Shown piece after piece: positions 21,544-32,278 of a stretch of DNA of 64,000 nucleotides (the first letter of the stretch is position 1; each line of letters starts with the position of its first letter). The notes beneath the pieces are model-generated. The model worked only from the letters and a program-made list of their open reading frames with translations. It did not search any database and was not told the DNA's origin. Location of the stretch: assembly GCF_026130175.1 (NCBI RefSeq), contig NZ_JAIGNI010000006.1:1-64000 (forward strand), given 5' to 3'. Made by a program: the position numbers and the translations under genes. The DNA comes from Lyngbya sp. CCAP 1446/10. GTDB taxonomy: Bacteria; Cyanobacteriota; Cyanobacteriia; Cyanobacteriales; Microcoleaceae.

Positions 21544-22029
21544 ATGATGCACTGGACAGTATTACTAGCAGTTGAAGAAGCGGCAAAGGAAGGGGGACTG
21601 TTTGATTTAGATGCTACGCTGCCTCTGATGGCGGTGCAGTTTTTAATTCTCGTCGCAGTCTTGAATGTAATTTTTTACAAGCCGCTCAGCAAGTCAATTG
21701 ACGATCGCGCTGATTACATTCGGAACACCCAAATCGCAGCCAAAGAACGCTTGGCAAAGGCTCAGCAACTAGCGCAGGAGTATGAGCATAAACTGGGAGA
21801 AACTCGCAAGCAGTCTCAATCAGTAATTGCTGCGGCTCAAGCTGAGGCTCAAAAAATTGGGTCAGCAAAAGTCGCTGAGGCTCAACAAGAAGCTCAAGTG
21901 GCGCGAGAAAAAGCAGGACAAGAAATCGAGCAGCAAAAGCAAGAAGCTATGCGCTCGCTAGAGCAACAAGTAGATGCTCTGGGCCACCAAATTCTCGAAA
22001 AGCTATTAGGGCCGTCGCTGGTCAAATAG
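21544..22029 (+). CDS. atpF2: ATP synthase F0 subunit b'
   Basis: 161 residues: one membrane helix (about 28-48) then a long charged coiled coil. As in chloroplasts, cyanobacteria make a b/b' heterodimer stator; this is the first of the two stalk genes, also named atpG. It starts [18 protein letters not shown]. Confidence 0.92.
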   Translation: MMHWTVLLAVEEAAKEGGLFDLDATLPLMAVQFLILVAVLNVIFYKPLSKSIDDRADYIRNTQIAAKERLAKAQQLAQEYEHKLGETRKQSQSVIAAAQAEAQKIGSAKVAEAQQEAQVAREKAGQEIEQQKQEAMRSLEQQVDALGHQILEKLLGPSLVK

Positions 22030-22116
22030 CGAGACCGAAAAGTTTGAGATTGTGGATGCAATCTTAAATTTAACGTCGGTTCACCAAATCTGCACGCGCA
22101 ATTATGGAAGAGTATC

Positions 22117-22644
22117 ATGGGGACTGTTTTATTGCTAGCCACAGAAGCTAGCGGCGAAGGTGGTTTCGGTTTCAATTTTGATATTTTAGAAACCAACCTG
22201 ATTAACCTGGTCATTATTATTGCAGTGCTGTTTTATTTCGGGCGCGGCTTTTTAGGTAAAATCCTAACTGAGAGGCGATCGGGCATCGAAGAGGCGATTA
22301 GAGAAGCAGAAAAACGCCAAAAAGATGCAGCAGCAGCTCTATCAGAGCAACAGCAAAAATTGACTGAAGCACAAGCAGAAGCGGCACGAATTCGTGCCAC
22401 GGCTGAAGAAACCGCAAAGAAGGCAAAAGAAGCAATTCTAACTCAAGCGGCGCAGGAAGTTGAACGCATGAAAGCAACAGCAGGTCAAGAGTTGGAAGCG
22501 GAGCGCGAAAGAGCGATCGCCCAACTGAGATCTGCTGTCGTATCAATGGCAATGGCAAAGGTGGAAAGCCAGTTAAAAGCTAGCTTGGACGAAAACGCCC
22601 AAAACCACTTAATCGATCGCAGCATTGCGTTACTGGGAGGCTAA
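22117..22644 (+). CDS. atpF1: ATP synthase F0 subunit b
   Basis: 175 residues with an N-terminal membrane helix ([20 protein letters not shown]) and a long Ala/Glu/Lys-rich coiled coil that forms the peripheral stalk. Also called atpF. Its stop is 3 bp before the atpH start. Confidence 0.94.
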   Translation: MGTVLLLATEASGEGGFGFNFDILETNLINLVIIIAVLFYFGRGFLGKILTERRSGIEEAIREAEKRQKDAAAALSEQQQKLTEAQAEAARIRATAEETAKKAKEAILTQAAQEVERMKATAGQELEAERERAIAQLRSAVVSMAMAKVESQLKASLDENAQNHLIDRSIALLGG

Positions 22645-22647
22645 AAA

Positions 22648-23192
22648 GTGAGTATCGTTAGCACAGCAGTCTTACAGCCTTACTCATCTGCCTTGATGTC
22701 ACTGGCTCAGTCCAGCAATCTCTCAGAGAAGTTCGGCGAAGACATTCGTTCTTTGCTTAGCCTACTAGAAAGTTCCGAAGATTTGCGTCAATTTTTAGCT
22801 AATCCGCTGATCAAACCGGATGCTAAAAAAGCCGTGATTAAGCAAATAGCGGGTGAAGAAATGAACCCCTTGATGCACAACTTTTTGAAGCTGTTAGTAG
22901 ACAAAGGAAGAATTCTTTTTTTAGAAGGAATTGGTCAACAATACTTGGCAAAGCTCCGAGAACTCAACCAAACAGTATTGGCTGAAGTTACATCGGCAGT
23001 CCCGCTTTCAGATGCTCAACAGCAGACTGTTCGCGAGAAGGTGCAGGCGATGGTCAGCGCTCGAAGCGTAGAAATTGAAACCAAAATTGACGCAGATTTA
23101 ATCGGCGGTGTGGTAATCAAAGTAGGCTCTCAAGTAATTGATGCCAGCCTGCGGGGACAATTGCGCCGTCTGGGACTTCGCTTGAATTCTTA

Positions 23193-23193
<1 letters not shown>
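22648..23193 (+). CDS. atpH: ATP synthase F1 subunit delta
   Basis: 181 residues from a GTG start, all-helical N-terminal domain and a small C-terminal domain ending in the conserved IDASLRGQLRRLG. It links the b/b' stalk to the top of the alpha3beta3 head. Named atpD in several cyanobacteria. The tight spacing to atpF1 suggests translational coupling. Confidence 0.95.
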
Positions 23194-24899
<1,706 letters not shown>

Positions 24900-24955
24900 T
24901 TAGTCATTAGTCATCAGTCATTAGTCATCAGTCATCAGTCATTAGTTATTGGTTA
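24900..24955. repeat. AGTCATTAGTCATC tandem repeats between atpA and the gamma gene
   Basis: Short repeats of TAGTCAT/CAGTCAT begin directly after the atpA stop codon, a second tandem-repeat insertion in the operon. Confidence 0.7.
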
Positions 24956-25080
24956 AGTAACTAAGGATTGATGATTGATGACTGGAAGCTAAAGTAAAGA
25001 CGTTAAAAAATTACCAACTTAAAACTGATGGCTGGGAACTAAGAACTCAGAAATAAAAGCTAAGGAAAAAGGAGAAATTT

Positions 25081-26031
25081 ATGGCAAATCTGAAAACTAT
25101 TCGCGATCGCATTAAGTCGGTCAAGAACACTAAAAAGATTACAGAAGCGATGCGTTTGGTGGCTGCTGCTAAGGTGCGCCGCGCTCAAGAACAGGTGACG
25201 GCTACTCGGCCTTTTGCCGATCGCCTCGCAGAGGTATTATACGGTTTGGCAGAACGCTTGCAGTTTGAAAACCTGGATTTGCCGCTGCTGAAAAAACGCG
25301 AAGTCAGAACAGTGGGACTTTTGGTTGTTTCGGGCGATCGGGGTTTGTGCGGCGGCTACAACAACAACATCATCAGATACGCCGAAAATCGCGCCAAGGA
25401 AATCAAAGCTGAAGGCTTAGAGTACAAATTCGTGTTAGTAGGCCGCAAAGCTACTCAGTATTTCCAGCGCCGCGAACAGCCGATTAAAGAGACTTACATG
25501 AACTTGGAACAAATTCCGACAGCACCGGAAGCAGCGCTAATTGCTGATGAATTGCTGTCTTTGTTCCTGTCAGGAACTGTAGATAGAGTTGAGCTAGTTT
25601 ACACTAAGTTTGTGTCGCTAATTAGTTCGCGTCCAGTAATTCAAACCTTGCTGCCCCTCGACCCTCAAGGTTTGGAAACTCCCGATGATGAAATCTTCCG
25701 CCTGACATCGCAAGGCGGACAGTTTCAAGTATCGCGGGAGAAGGTTACTTCACCTATGAAGAGTTTGCCACGGGACATGATTTTCGAGCAAGATCCGGCG
25801 CAAATTCTGGAGGCTCTTTTGCCTTTGTATTTGAACAACCAATTGCTGCGGGCATTGCAAGAATCTGCTGCTAGCGAGTTGGCTGCACGGATGACGGCGA
25901 TGAATAATGCTAGTGAGAATGCTAGTGATTTGATCCGTAGTTTGACGCTGACTTATAACAAGGCGCGGCAAGCGGCAATTACCCAGGAAATTCTGGAAGT
26001 TTCCGGCGGCGCTGAGGCTTTGAACGGTTAG
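25081..26031 (+). CDS. atpG: ATP synthase F1 subunit gamma
   Basis: 316 residues with the N-terminal helix [20 protein letters not shown] and the C-terminal helix ending [15 protein letters not shown] that together form the rotor shaft. The extra loop of about 35 residues around 195-240 is the cyanobacterial/chloroplast-type insertion. The chloroplast form has a regulatory Cys pair here, which I do not see. Also called atpC. It is the last gene of the operon. Confidence 0.96.
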   Translation: MANLKTIRDRIKSVKNTKKITEAMRLVAAAKVRRAQEQVTATRPFADRLAEVLYGLAERLQFENLDLPLLKKREVRTVGLLVVSGDRGLCGGYNNNIIRYAENRAKEIKAEGLEYKFVLVGRKATQYFQRREQPIKETYMNLEQIPTAPEAALIADELLSLFLSGTVDRVELVYTKFVSLISSRPVIQTLLPLDPQGLETPDDEIFRLTSQGGQFQVSREKVTSPMKSLPRDMIFEQDPAQILEALLPLYLNNQLLRALQESAASELAARMTAMNNASENASDLIRSLTLTYNKARQAAITQEILEVSGGAEALNG

Positions 26032-26064
26032 GTTATAGTTGACAATTTGTTGATTTTATGCTGT

Positions 26065-26095
26065 GCGTCTGGGGAAACTCAGGCGCTATTTTTTG
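26065..26095 (+). terminator. Terminator of the atp operon
   Basis: A 7-bp stem GCGTCTG/CAGGCGC (one G-T pair) with an 8-nt loop, followed by TATTTTTTG. It lies 34 bp after the gamma-subunit stop codon. Confidence 0.75.
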
Positions 26096-26109
26096 TGTTT
26101 TGAGTAGTC

Positions 26110-26171
26110 GTAGGGTGCGTGGCTGTGGCAATTCCGGGTATTGACAAATATCTTATCGCGACGCACCCTAC
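26110..26171. repeat. Inverted repeat GTAGGGTGCGT/ACGCACCCTAC
   Basis: An 11-bp perfect inverted repeat with a 40-nt spacer. The related GGTGCGTCGC/GCGACGCACC pair is at 35857-35912. This is a dispersed hairpin family. Confidence 0.7.
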
Positions 26172-26327
26172 CGCGATAATCTAGCGGAAGTCGCGATCGC
26201 TAAATAAAAAGTTAGAATAATGTATGAAGGCTTTACAGAAGTGTAACTATTAAAGCGATCGCCCTGATTGCCAATAACGACATTACCCACTAATCTGAGC
26301 ATTAGTTTTAGCAATGCCACACACTCA

Positions 26328-26789
26328 ATGCAATCAAACTCTAGTGGTAGTTCTGGAATTCCCCAGCAACTATCACCCGAAATGGAACAAAAAAAAATCC
26401 TCTATGGAGAGCGTCGCCCTGCCAACTCCGATAGGATAGTAGGAGCGCACTCACCCAAAATCAAAACCAGTCCAGATTTTATATTTGCTTCTCTTACCAA
26501 TAATCCAGATGGTACAACAACAGCTTTCGAGCTAATCAAACGATTTCCTGATGGCACTTTTTCCCGGAAAAAGCGGAGGTCTACTTTTGCGCCTGACAGT
26601 TGGAGTGATGAAAAAATAATCGATGCAACTAAGCAAGTTGCTAGCACCATTGCTGTTAATACGAATACTCAGGGTGCTACGTTGCACAGGCAAACAGTCG
26701 ATGGAGTAGAGTGGGAAGTAATCAAGGACTCGATCGGAAATGTGATATCTTCTTACCCTACTGGTGGCATACCAACAACTAATTTTTAA
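26328..26789 (+). CDS. EndoU-like toxin domain (polymorphic toxin cassette 1)
   Basis: About 153 residues from ATG at 26328; upstream only TTG is available at 26268. After a Ser/Gly-rich linker the domain runs KKILYGERRPAN, IVGAHSPKI, a DGTTTAFELIKRFPDGT strand pair and STFAPDSWSDEKIIDATKQV, the layout of bacterial EndoU RNase toxins found at the ends of contact-dependent inhibition proteins. The His that usually opens the motif (HIL) is Lys here, so activity is uncertain. There is no secretion domain, so it is an orphan cassette. The next gene is the likely immunity protein. Confidence 0.6.
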   Translation: MQSNSSGSSGIPQQLSPEMEQKKILYGERRPANSDRIVGAHSPKIKTSPDFIFASLTNNPDGTTTAFELIKRFPDGTFSRKKRRSTFAPDSWSDEKIIDATKQVASTIAVNTNTQGATLHRQTVDGVEWEVIKDSIGNVISSYPTGGIPTTNF

Positions 26790-26804
26790 CAAGGAGTTAC
26801 TCAG

Positions 26805-27218
26805 ATGAGTTTCGCACAGCTAGATGAATATTTAAATCAGGAATTCTCGCCTGATAATTGGTCAGATCATGCTGTTATATATGCTCTTGAACAAGTGCAA
26901 AAACTGACACCTGCTGATTGGGAAGAACTCAAATCTTGTTGGTACAATCGCCCCCAAGAATGGCAATTGCGCTGCGCCGAAATTATTTCCGATGCTGACT
27001 CCCAACAAGCAATTCCGTTGTTGCTAGAAATGCTTGAGACACCGGATGATGAGCTTACCCTCACCGCAGCAGATTCTTTAAGGTCGATCGATGCAGCCAA
27101 AGAAAATTTAGATCTGAGTCTTGATGTTTTAAAACGCTTGCAAATTCTTTCTCAAAATAGTCCGATCGCTCAAATTATTGTTAATGAATTGCTTAAAAAA
27201 TTGCCAGTGAGATTGTGA
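26805..27218 (+). CDS. Probable immunity protein of cassette 1
   Basis: 137 acidic, helical residues (YALEQVQKLTPADWEELKSC, then AIPLLLEMLETPDDEL), with the look of HEAT-like immunity proteins. ATG at 26805 follows AAGGAGTT and lies 15 bp after the toxin stop. Assignment rests on adjacency and composition. Its stop overlaps a GTG (27215) of the next frame. Confidence 0.55.
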   Translation: MSFAQLDEYLNQEFSPDNWSDHAVIYALEQVQKLTPADWEELKSCWYNRPQEWQLRCAEIISDADSQQAIPLLLEMLETPDDELTLTAADSLRSIDAAKENLDLSLDVLKRLQILSQNSPIAQIIVNELLKKLPVRL

Positions 27219-27262
27219 ATGCAAACAGTAATTGCTACTTCATGCCGATCGCCTATTTGATT

Positions 27263-27835
27263 ATGACTCAATCTCCCCCGACAGTATCGATCGATCGCAT
27301 CCTCGAACAAAATCGTAAATCCGTACTGGCTTGGGTGAAAAATACATTATCGGCTCAAACCACCGTACCACAAGACTTTAACTGGCTGTTGTTAGCCGAT
27401 GTTTCGTCTGCGAAGGCTCGAAAAGGTGAAAATAATGCGGGTTTATTCGATCGCACTTGGGCAGAAGTAGCAACCGCAATTTACGATCGACTAGCAGAAG
27501 CGGCGGAACAGAAAAAACCGGGTAGTGGGGAATCGGTGAGGATTTCTTCAATGATGTTGCGGGCTGGGGCGATCGCAAAATACGGAATAGTTCCCAACGA
27601 TTCAGTTCTGGACGTGAACTTAATCCTACAATGGTTTTGGGATAATATCAAAGATTCGCGGGAAGATGTGGAACAAAAGGCTGGAAATTGGCAAACGCTT
27701 CCTATTGAAGAAATACGAGAGTTAAGACAGCTTAAAAATCGGTTGAAAGTTATCGCAGCACTCGCGAGTAGTGATAAATATGTTTTGGATGAAGAACTCA
27801 AAGCTTGGCTTTTGTTACGAGATAAACTGCCGTAA
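27263..27835 (+). CDS. Hypothetical protein
   Basis: 190 residues from ATG at 27263 (MTQSPPTVSIDRILEQN); GTG at 27215 overlapping the previous stop, and ATG at 27242, are alternatives. It is mostly helical and soluble, with no signal peptide or motif that I recognise. A HIP1 site at about 27568 suggests resident DNA. It may be unrelated to the toxin cassettes that flank it. Confidence 0.55.
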   Translation: MTQSPPTVSIDRILEQNRKSVLAWVKNTLSAQTTVPQDFNWLLLADVSSAKARKGENNAGLFDRTWAEVATAIYDRLAEAAEQKKPGSGESVRISSMMLRAGAIAKYGIVPNDSVLDVNLILQWFWDNIKDSREDVEQKAGNWQTLPIEEIRELRQLKNRLKVIAALASSDKYVLDEELKAWLLLRDKLP

Positions 27836-27980
27836 CGAGGTGAGTCTGTTTAATCTAACAGAAATCCTGGTTTGATTAGACATCGCGGCCCGGTGTACCG
27901 TGTAACAGCCGAGGATACCAAGATCAAGCAACAGAAATAGTACGACCATCGGATAAATCGACTGTTAGCGCGTTGTCTGT

Positions 27981-28436
27981 ATGATTAACGATCGGGATTT
28001 TCTACACGGTGCAGCGTTCTTAAGGTTAATTAACTATGGATGCAGGATTACCATCACCCATGCTTTTGCAATACACCAGTCAATATACTTAGTGGAAAGT
28101 GATAGCAGTAAGTCGGCTATTCTGTTCAAGGTTTCTAAGAAAGCCACTTCTGCATGGTCTTTCACCTTGAGCGCTCAGGAAAAATCTGCTCTAGCTACTG
28201 TGTATGATAAGTATCCTGACTTTTCGACATTTATAGCGCTAGTCTGTCACAAAGATGGTATCTGCTGCATAGCTGAAGAGCAATTTTGGAGTATAGTGGA
28301 TCAAAGTGCAGATATTAGCGATCAACACATATCCGTGTCTAGGCGACCTCAAGGAAGTTATCATGTAAGTGGTCCAGGCAGGCAGCAGATGAATCAGACT
28401 GTACCTCAGAATGATTGGCCTCGCGTAGTTTTGTAA
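27981..28436 (+). CDS. Uncharacterised partner of the Z1 ATPase
   Basis: 151 residues, no family recognised. Features: SSKSAILFKVSKKATSAWSF, FSTFIALVCHKDGICCI, and a basic, Gly/Pro-rich tail ISVSRRPQGSYHVSGPGRQQ ending NDWPRVVL. The strand-Lys pattern in ILFKVSKK could be part of a restriction-endonuclease-like fold, but that is speculation. It lies 19 bp upstream of the Z1 gene in the same orientation, so the two are probably co-transcribed. It lacks HIP1 sites. Confidence 0.55.
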   Translation: MINDRDFLHGAAFLRLINYGCRITITHAFAIHQSIYLVESDSSKSAILFKVSKKATSAWSFTLSAQEKSALATVYDKYPDFSTFIALVCHKDGICCIAEEQFWSIVDQSADISDQHISVSRRPQGSYHVSGPGRQQMNQTVPQNDWPRVVL

Positions 28437-28455
28437 AATAAATAAAAAAACCGCT

Positions 28456-30678
28456 ATGAGTAAGATTCCGATTGAAAATGATGGCTCTTGTATCAAGAAG
28501 TTTATTGACAGGATTAAGAGCAAACTTGGAAACACAGAAGCAGAGCAGTTAAAGCAAGCTGCTGTTGAAATTGTTCAAAATTGCGTTGATGTTTACTCAA
28601 CAACATTTGGATCTGGTGATGTTGGTGCTACAGGAACAGGTATTGTTAGCAATCATCATAAAGGCAAAATACCTAATGGTACTACTGGACTAATCTATGG
28701 CAAAGTCCAAAGCGGCAAAACTAATACTACGATTGCTACGCTGGCACTTGCCGAGGCTAATAAATTCCGTTGTTTCATTGTATTAACATCTGATAATACA
28801 TGGCTAGGTAAACAAACAGCAGAGCGTTTCACGAATCAGATCAAAGGTGGCCCTGTTGTCCGTAATTGGGAACAATGGAAAACTGATCCCCTAGACTTCG
28901 GTAATCAACTCCACCACTATATTAATGATACTGGTGTTGTCTTAGTATCCACAAAAAATGTGCGTCATCTTGAGAACTTGCTTAAGGTTCTAAAGTCTGC
29001 TAAAGCCAGTAGCGTACCCACTCTAATTTTTGATGATGAGGCTGACAATGCTAGTCTAAATACCAACGAAGCCAAGAAAGCTAAGAAGGAAAACAATACG
29101 GTTCCTGATAGTAAGATATTTGAATTAATAGCAAAAATTAGGAAACAAGTTGCTAATCACATATATTTACAAATTACAGCTACCCCTCAAAGCTTGTTGT
29201 TGCAAAATCTCGATCACCCCTGTAAGCCAGCCTTTTGTGTACTTTCTAAAATAGGCAATACTTATATAGGAGGAGACATTTTTTTCAAAAAAAATAGCAA
29301 ACACTGCTGTATAATAAAAGCCGAAGAACTGGATAAGTTAAAAAAACAGGGAGGAAAAATCAACCCTGGAGATAATTGGGATATGCCACCAGGGCTGAAA
29401 TTAGCTTTGTGCTGTTTTTTTGTGGGTTCGATATACAAAATGAACTCAGCAACAGATATAGATGCTAAGTATTCTTTTCTAGCTCATATTGACCACAAGC
29501 GTATTACTCACAGCACGTTGGAAAATGTTATTGGCAGCTTTGTTGTAGAGCTTGACAAGGCTCTGCGATCTAAATCATCTGTAACAAAGCGAGAGGATGC
29601 GCTCAAATGGCTAAGTCAAGCTCATGCAGAGTTAAGCAAAACAGCTTCTAACTTACCACCTCTCAATGAGCTTGTTGTGGAGCTAGAGTATGAGTTACGA
29701 AATACTATACCAAAAGTTATTGATGCCACCAATCCAGATAAGGAACCGAAATACAGCCCAGGTATAAACATTCTAATTGGAGGAAACCGCTTGGGGCGTG
29801 GTGTAACTATTGAAGGATTGATGATTACTTATTACGGGCGTGATGCCAAACAAAAGACGATGGACACGGTTCATCAGCACGCACGAATGTTTGGTTATCG
29901 CCAGGAATTGCTAGATGTTACTCGCCTCTTTTTACCGGAACACATTTTAGAGGATTTCCGTGCTATCCATGAGTCAGATGAAGGTATGCGTCAAGTAATT
30001 GATGAGGACACTGGCAAAATTAAGCTTACGCCAGTGTGGGTTGGTCGAAAACTTAAACCAACCCGTGCGAATGTCCTTAATCCAGCAGCCATTGGTGTAT
30101 TTACCCCAGGATCTTCTATTTACCCCCGCGATCCATTGTGGACAGCTTCTGAAGTTAAAAAACACACAGAAGCACTTGATAAACTTCTGTCTACATTTAA
30201 GGTAGATGATGAATACCATGAAGTAGAAATAGACTATTTAATCGAGATTATTTCAGAAATGCCAAGCCGTTTCTGTTCTGGGTATCCCTGGGAAGATGAG
30301 CGAGTCAAACAGGCACTTCAAGCAATGAAAGTAGAAGGTATCCATAAGGGTATTCTCAACGTTCGTCGAGGGAAAAATGGTAATGGACTGGACTTGAGCA
30401 ACCAAACTAATCGACCTTGGGTTTCTAATTTTGCACAAAGTCAGTGGGTAAGTAAGCCCAGACAAAAATACACTGATGTCCCTGTACTCGTTGTTATGTA
30501 TGAAAAAGGTGAAAAACAAAAGAGTTGGGATGATCAACCTCTCTATTTGCCAACACTGATTCTGCCTAAGAACAAATTTGTCTTTATGTTCAATTACTCA
30601 GAGGAATCAGAAGAAGTAGAAGAGCAAAAAGAAGATGAACTAGAATGGGATGATTCAGAGGAAATAGACGAAAATTAA
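28456..30678 (+). CDS. Z1-domain superfamily II ATPase
   Basis: 740 residues with helicase-like motifs in order: Walker A GKVQSGKTNT near residue 82, DEAD-type box LIFDDEADNAS near 193, motif III-like ITATPQS near 241, then NRLGRGVTIEGL near 444 and motif VI VHQHARMFGYR near 473. This is the Z1 family (PF10593), described beside MutL/MORC-like ATPases, DNA methylases and endonucleases in restriction-modification-type operons. None of those neighbours is present. The C-terminus is a strongly acidic tail. No HIP1 octamer occurs from about 27.6 to 32.1 kb, which suggests acquired DNA. Confidence 0.8.
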   Translation: MSKIPIENDGSCIKKFIDRIKSKLGNTEAEQLKQAAVEIVQNCVDVYSTTFGSGDVGATGTGIVSNHHKGKIPNGTTGLIYGKVQSGKTNTTIATLALAEANKFRCFIVLTSDNTWLGKQTAERFTNQIKGGPVVRNWEQWKTDPLDFGNQLHHYINDTGVVLVSTKNVRHLENLLKVLKSAKASSVPTLIFDDEADNASLNTNEAKKAKKENNTVPDSKIFELIAKIRKQVANHIYLQITATPQSLLLQNLDHPCKPAFCVLSKIGNTYIGGDIFFKKNSKHCCIIKAEELDKLKKQGGKINPGDNWDMPPGLKLALCCFFVGSIYKMNSATDIDAKYSFLAHIDHKRITHSTLENVIGSFVVELDKALRSKSSVTKREDALKWLSQAHAELSKTASNLPPLNELVVELEYELRNTIPKVIDATNPDKEPKYSPGINILIGGNRLGRGVTIEGLMITYYGRDAKQKTMDTVHQHARMFGYRQELLDVTRLFLPEHILEDFRAIHESDEGMRQVIDEDTGKIKLTPVWVGRKLKPTRANVLNPAAIGVFTPGSSIYPRDPLWTASEVKKHTEALDKLLSTFKVDDEYHEVEIDYLIEIISEMPSRFCSGYPWEDERVKQALQAMKVEGIHKGILNVRRGKNGNGLDLSNQTNRPWVSNFAQSQWVSKPRQKYTDVPVLVVMYEKGEKQKSWDDQPLYLPTLILPKNKFVFMFNYSEESEEVEEQKEDELEWDDSEEIDEN

Positions 30679-30734
30679 TTGATGCAACAAGCATCATATG
30701 ATTCACCAGAAGCCGTCAGATAGGAGATAGACTC

Positions 30735-30779
30735 ATGTTCGACTATAAAATTATGGCAATGTGCAAAAGCCATCTATGA
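30735..30779 (+). pseudogene. Stub of a MafI-type immunity gene
   Basis: ATG TTC GAC TAT AAA ATT follows AGGAGATAG and encodes MFDYKI before losing similarity and stopping after 14 codons. The intact immunity gene at 31188 begins MFDYKV with a similar leader. This looks like the 5' end of an older immunity gene cut off by insertion of the EndoU cassette. Confidence 0.5.
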
Positions 30780-31165
30780 GCAACTATTCTTCAGGCAACA
30801 TTCCCAGTGGAGTTGATGTCAATAATCTATCTCAAATCAACTCTCAGCAACGGACACACATTCTCGATAGTGACGCAACTGGGGGAGGTCACGGCCCTGG
30901 TAGAGGAATTTCTGGTAAAAGTGAATTTCCCGCAGCCTGGAGCGATGAGCAGACAATTAATTACATTTTGGAAGTGATTCAAGACCCTAATTCTCAGTGG
31001 GTTCAGCGAACAGGTAAACCAGGCATTAAATATACCATTTCTGGTCAGCCTGTAAGATGGCAGATTGAAGGAACTAGAGATAGTGTTAATATTAAGGTAA
31101 TAGTAGAACCAGATGGTCGGGGCATAATCACAGCATTTCCAACTAACCTACCCAAAAACCCATAA
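30776..31165 (+). CDS. EndoU-family RNase toxin (cassette 2)
   Basis: 129 residues from ATG at 30776 (MSNYSSGNIPSGVDV); GTG at 30761 is an alternative. The catalytic layout is complete: RTHILDSDATGGGHGPG supplies both His residues, then GKSEFPAAWSDEQTINYILE. EndoU toxins cut RNA, often tRNA, in neighbouring cells when attached to CDI or similar carriers. Here there is only a short linker, so this is an orphan cassette. The adjacent gene encodes its immunity protein. Confidence 0.8.
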   Translation: MSNYSSGNIPSGVDVNNLSQINSQQRTHILDSDATGGGHGPGRGISGKSEFPAAWSDEQTINYILEVIQDPNSQWVQRTGKPGIKYTISGQPVRWQIEGTRDSVNIKVIVEPDGRGIITAFPTNLPKNP

Positions 31166-31187
31166 AAAAAATTCAGGAGCAAAATAA

Positions 31188-31454
31188 ATGTTTGACTATA
31201 AAGTTGTAGAAAGTAAACTCAAGGAAGTCGTCAACATACTTAAACCAAAACTTTCAGAGGTTCAAATAAAATTTATCACTTCAGATATTCATGCAGGCGA
31301 GTGGAATTTGGCGTTAGAGACTTTGTGCGATATTCTCATTGAGGAAGAAATACCCATAGATTCAAGGGGTTATGAACTTTTGCAAGAAGCGGGCAATACC
31401 TTGAGCATGGAAAAGGAAACGTGGGAGATGCTAAAGGTGCAAGTAACTCCTTGA
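31188..31454 (+). CDS. MafI-like immunity protein
   Basis: 88 residues: MFDYKVVESKLKEVVNILKP, then AGEWNLALETLCDILIEEE and a short helical C-terminus. The pattern FIxxxxHxGEWxLALExLCD matches MafI-type immunity proteins that bind EndoU toxins. It begins 22 bp after the toxin stop, with AGGAGC as ribosome-binding site. Confidence 0.75.
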   Translation: MFDYKVVESKLKEVVNILKPKLSEVQIKFITSDIHAGEWNLALETLCDILIEEEIPIDSRGYELLQEAGNTLSMEKETWEMLKVQVTP

Positions 31455-31582
31455 GATAGATAATGGGAATTCGGCAATAGTGCGATGTCCTTCAGTCAAT
31501 GCTCATTCAATTTCTTGAGTTGATAAAAGTTCGATCGCGTCTGGAGTAATTCAGACGCTTTGTTTGAATGTAAATATGTCCG

Positions 31583-31795
31583 TTACTCTTTCACCACCTC
31601 AACCAAATCTTCCACCATCACATCAAACGTCCGCGCCAACTTGAGCAAGCACGTAAAATCAACCATTGCCATCCCCGGAGAACGCGAATAGGTTGTCAGA
31701 GTGCTGTAGATCACTCCCGATCGCTCTGAAACCTCTTTTAGCGTCCAACCCTTCTCCGCCGCAAACTCTTTTACCCGCAATCTAATTAAACCCAT
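31583..31795 (-). CDS. XRE-family helix-turn-helix protein (copy 1)
   Basis: 70 residues from ATG at 31795: VKEFAAEKGWTLKEVSERSG, then IYSTLTTYSRSPGMAM and LLKLARTFDVMVEDLVEV, a complete small lambda-repressor-like HTH domain. It is a close paralogue of the next gene. The usual role is a DNA-binding regulator; the target is unknown. Confidence 0.8.
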   Translation of the reverse strand: MGLIRLRVKEFAAEKGWTLKEVSERSGVIYSTLTTYSRSPGMAMVDFTCLLKLARTFDVMVEDLVEVVKE

Positions 31796-31847
31796 TGACA
31801 GAAAACTAGATTTAGTTTTTAATAGTTTTATCGTAAAAAGCGATCGG

Positions 31848-32060
31848 CTATTCCTGCACAATTTCCACCAAATCTTCAATCATCACATCAAAGGTGCGAG
31901 CCAATTTGTGTATGGAAATGAAGTCAATAGTTGACACCCCCGGACAGCGGGCGTAGTGTCTGACGGTGCTGTAGATGACTCCCGATCGCTCTGAAACCTC
32001 TTTTAGCGTCCAGCCTTTCTCAGCAGCGAATTCTCTGACTTTTAATCTAACTAAACCCAT
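31848..32060 (-). CDS. XRE-family helix-turn-helix protein (copy 2)
   Basis: 70 residues from ATG at 32060, about 75 percent identical by eye to the downstream copy. The first 30 residues are almost unchanged, while the recognition-helix region differs (STVRHYARCPGVSTIDF versus STLTTYSRSPGMAMVDF). This suggests tandem duplication followed by divergence of DNA specificity. Confidence 0.8.
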   Translation of the reverse strand: MGLVRLKVREFAAEKGWTLKEVSERSGVIYSTVRHYARCPGVSTIDFISIHKLARTFDVMIEDLVEIVQE

Positions 32061-32216
32061 ACTTGACAACTGATGGTGTACCATCATAAGATGGTTTTAT
32101 CTTAAAAAGCGATCGTCCTTACGCCTGGAAAACTAAAGGGCGATCGCCTGTTCAAATCAAATTCTTGCTTTCAAGAAGGTCAACTACCGCTTTCCGAGAG
32201 TTCAAACACCCGTCAA

Positions 32217-32266
32217 CGACAGGTCAACTACTCATCTCAAACGACAGGTCAACTACTCATCTCAAA
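32217..32266 (+). repeat. Two exact 25-bp tandem repeats
   Basis: The 25-bp unit CGACAGGTCAACTACTCATC plus TCAAA occurs twice head to tail, with a degenerate third copy (AAGGTCAACTACCG) at about 32176. It lies directly upstream of the next gene and might hold regulator binding sites. Confidence 0.7.
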
Positions 32267-32278
32267 CAATTACAGACT

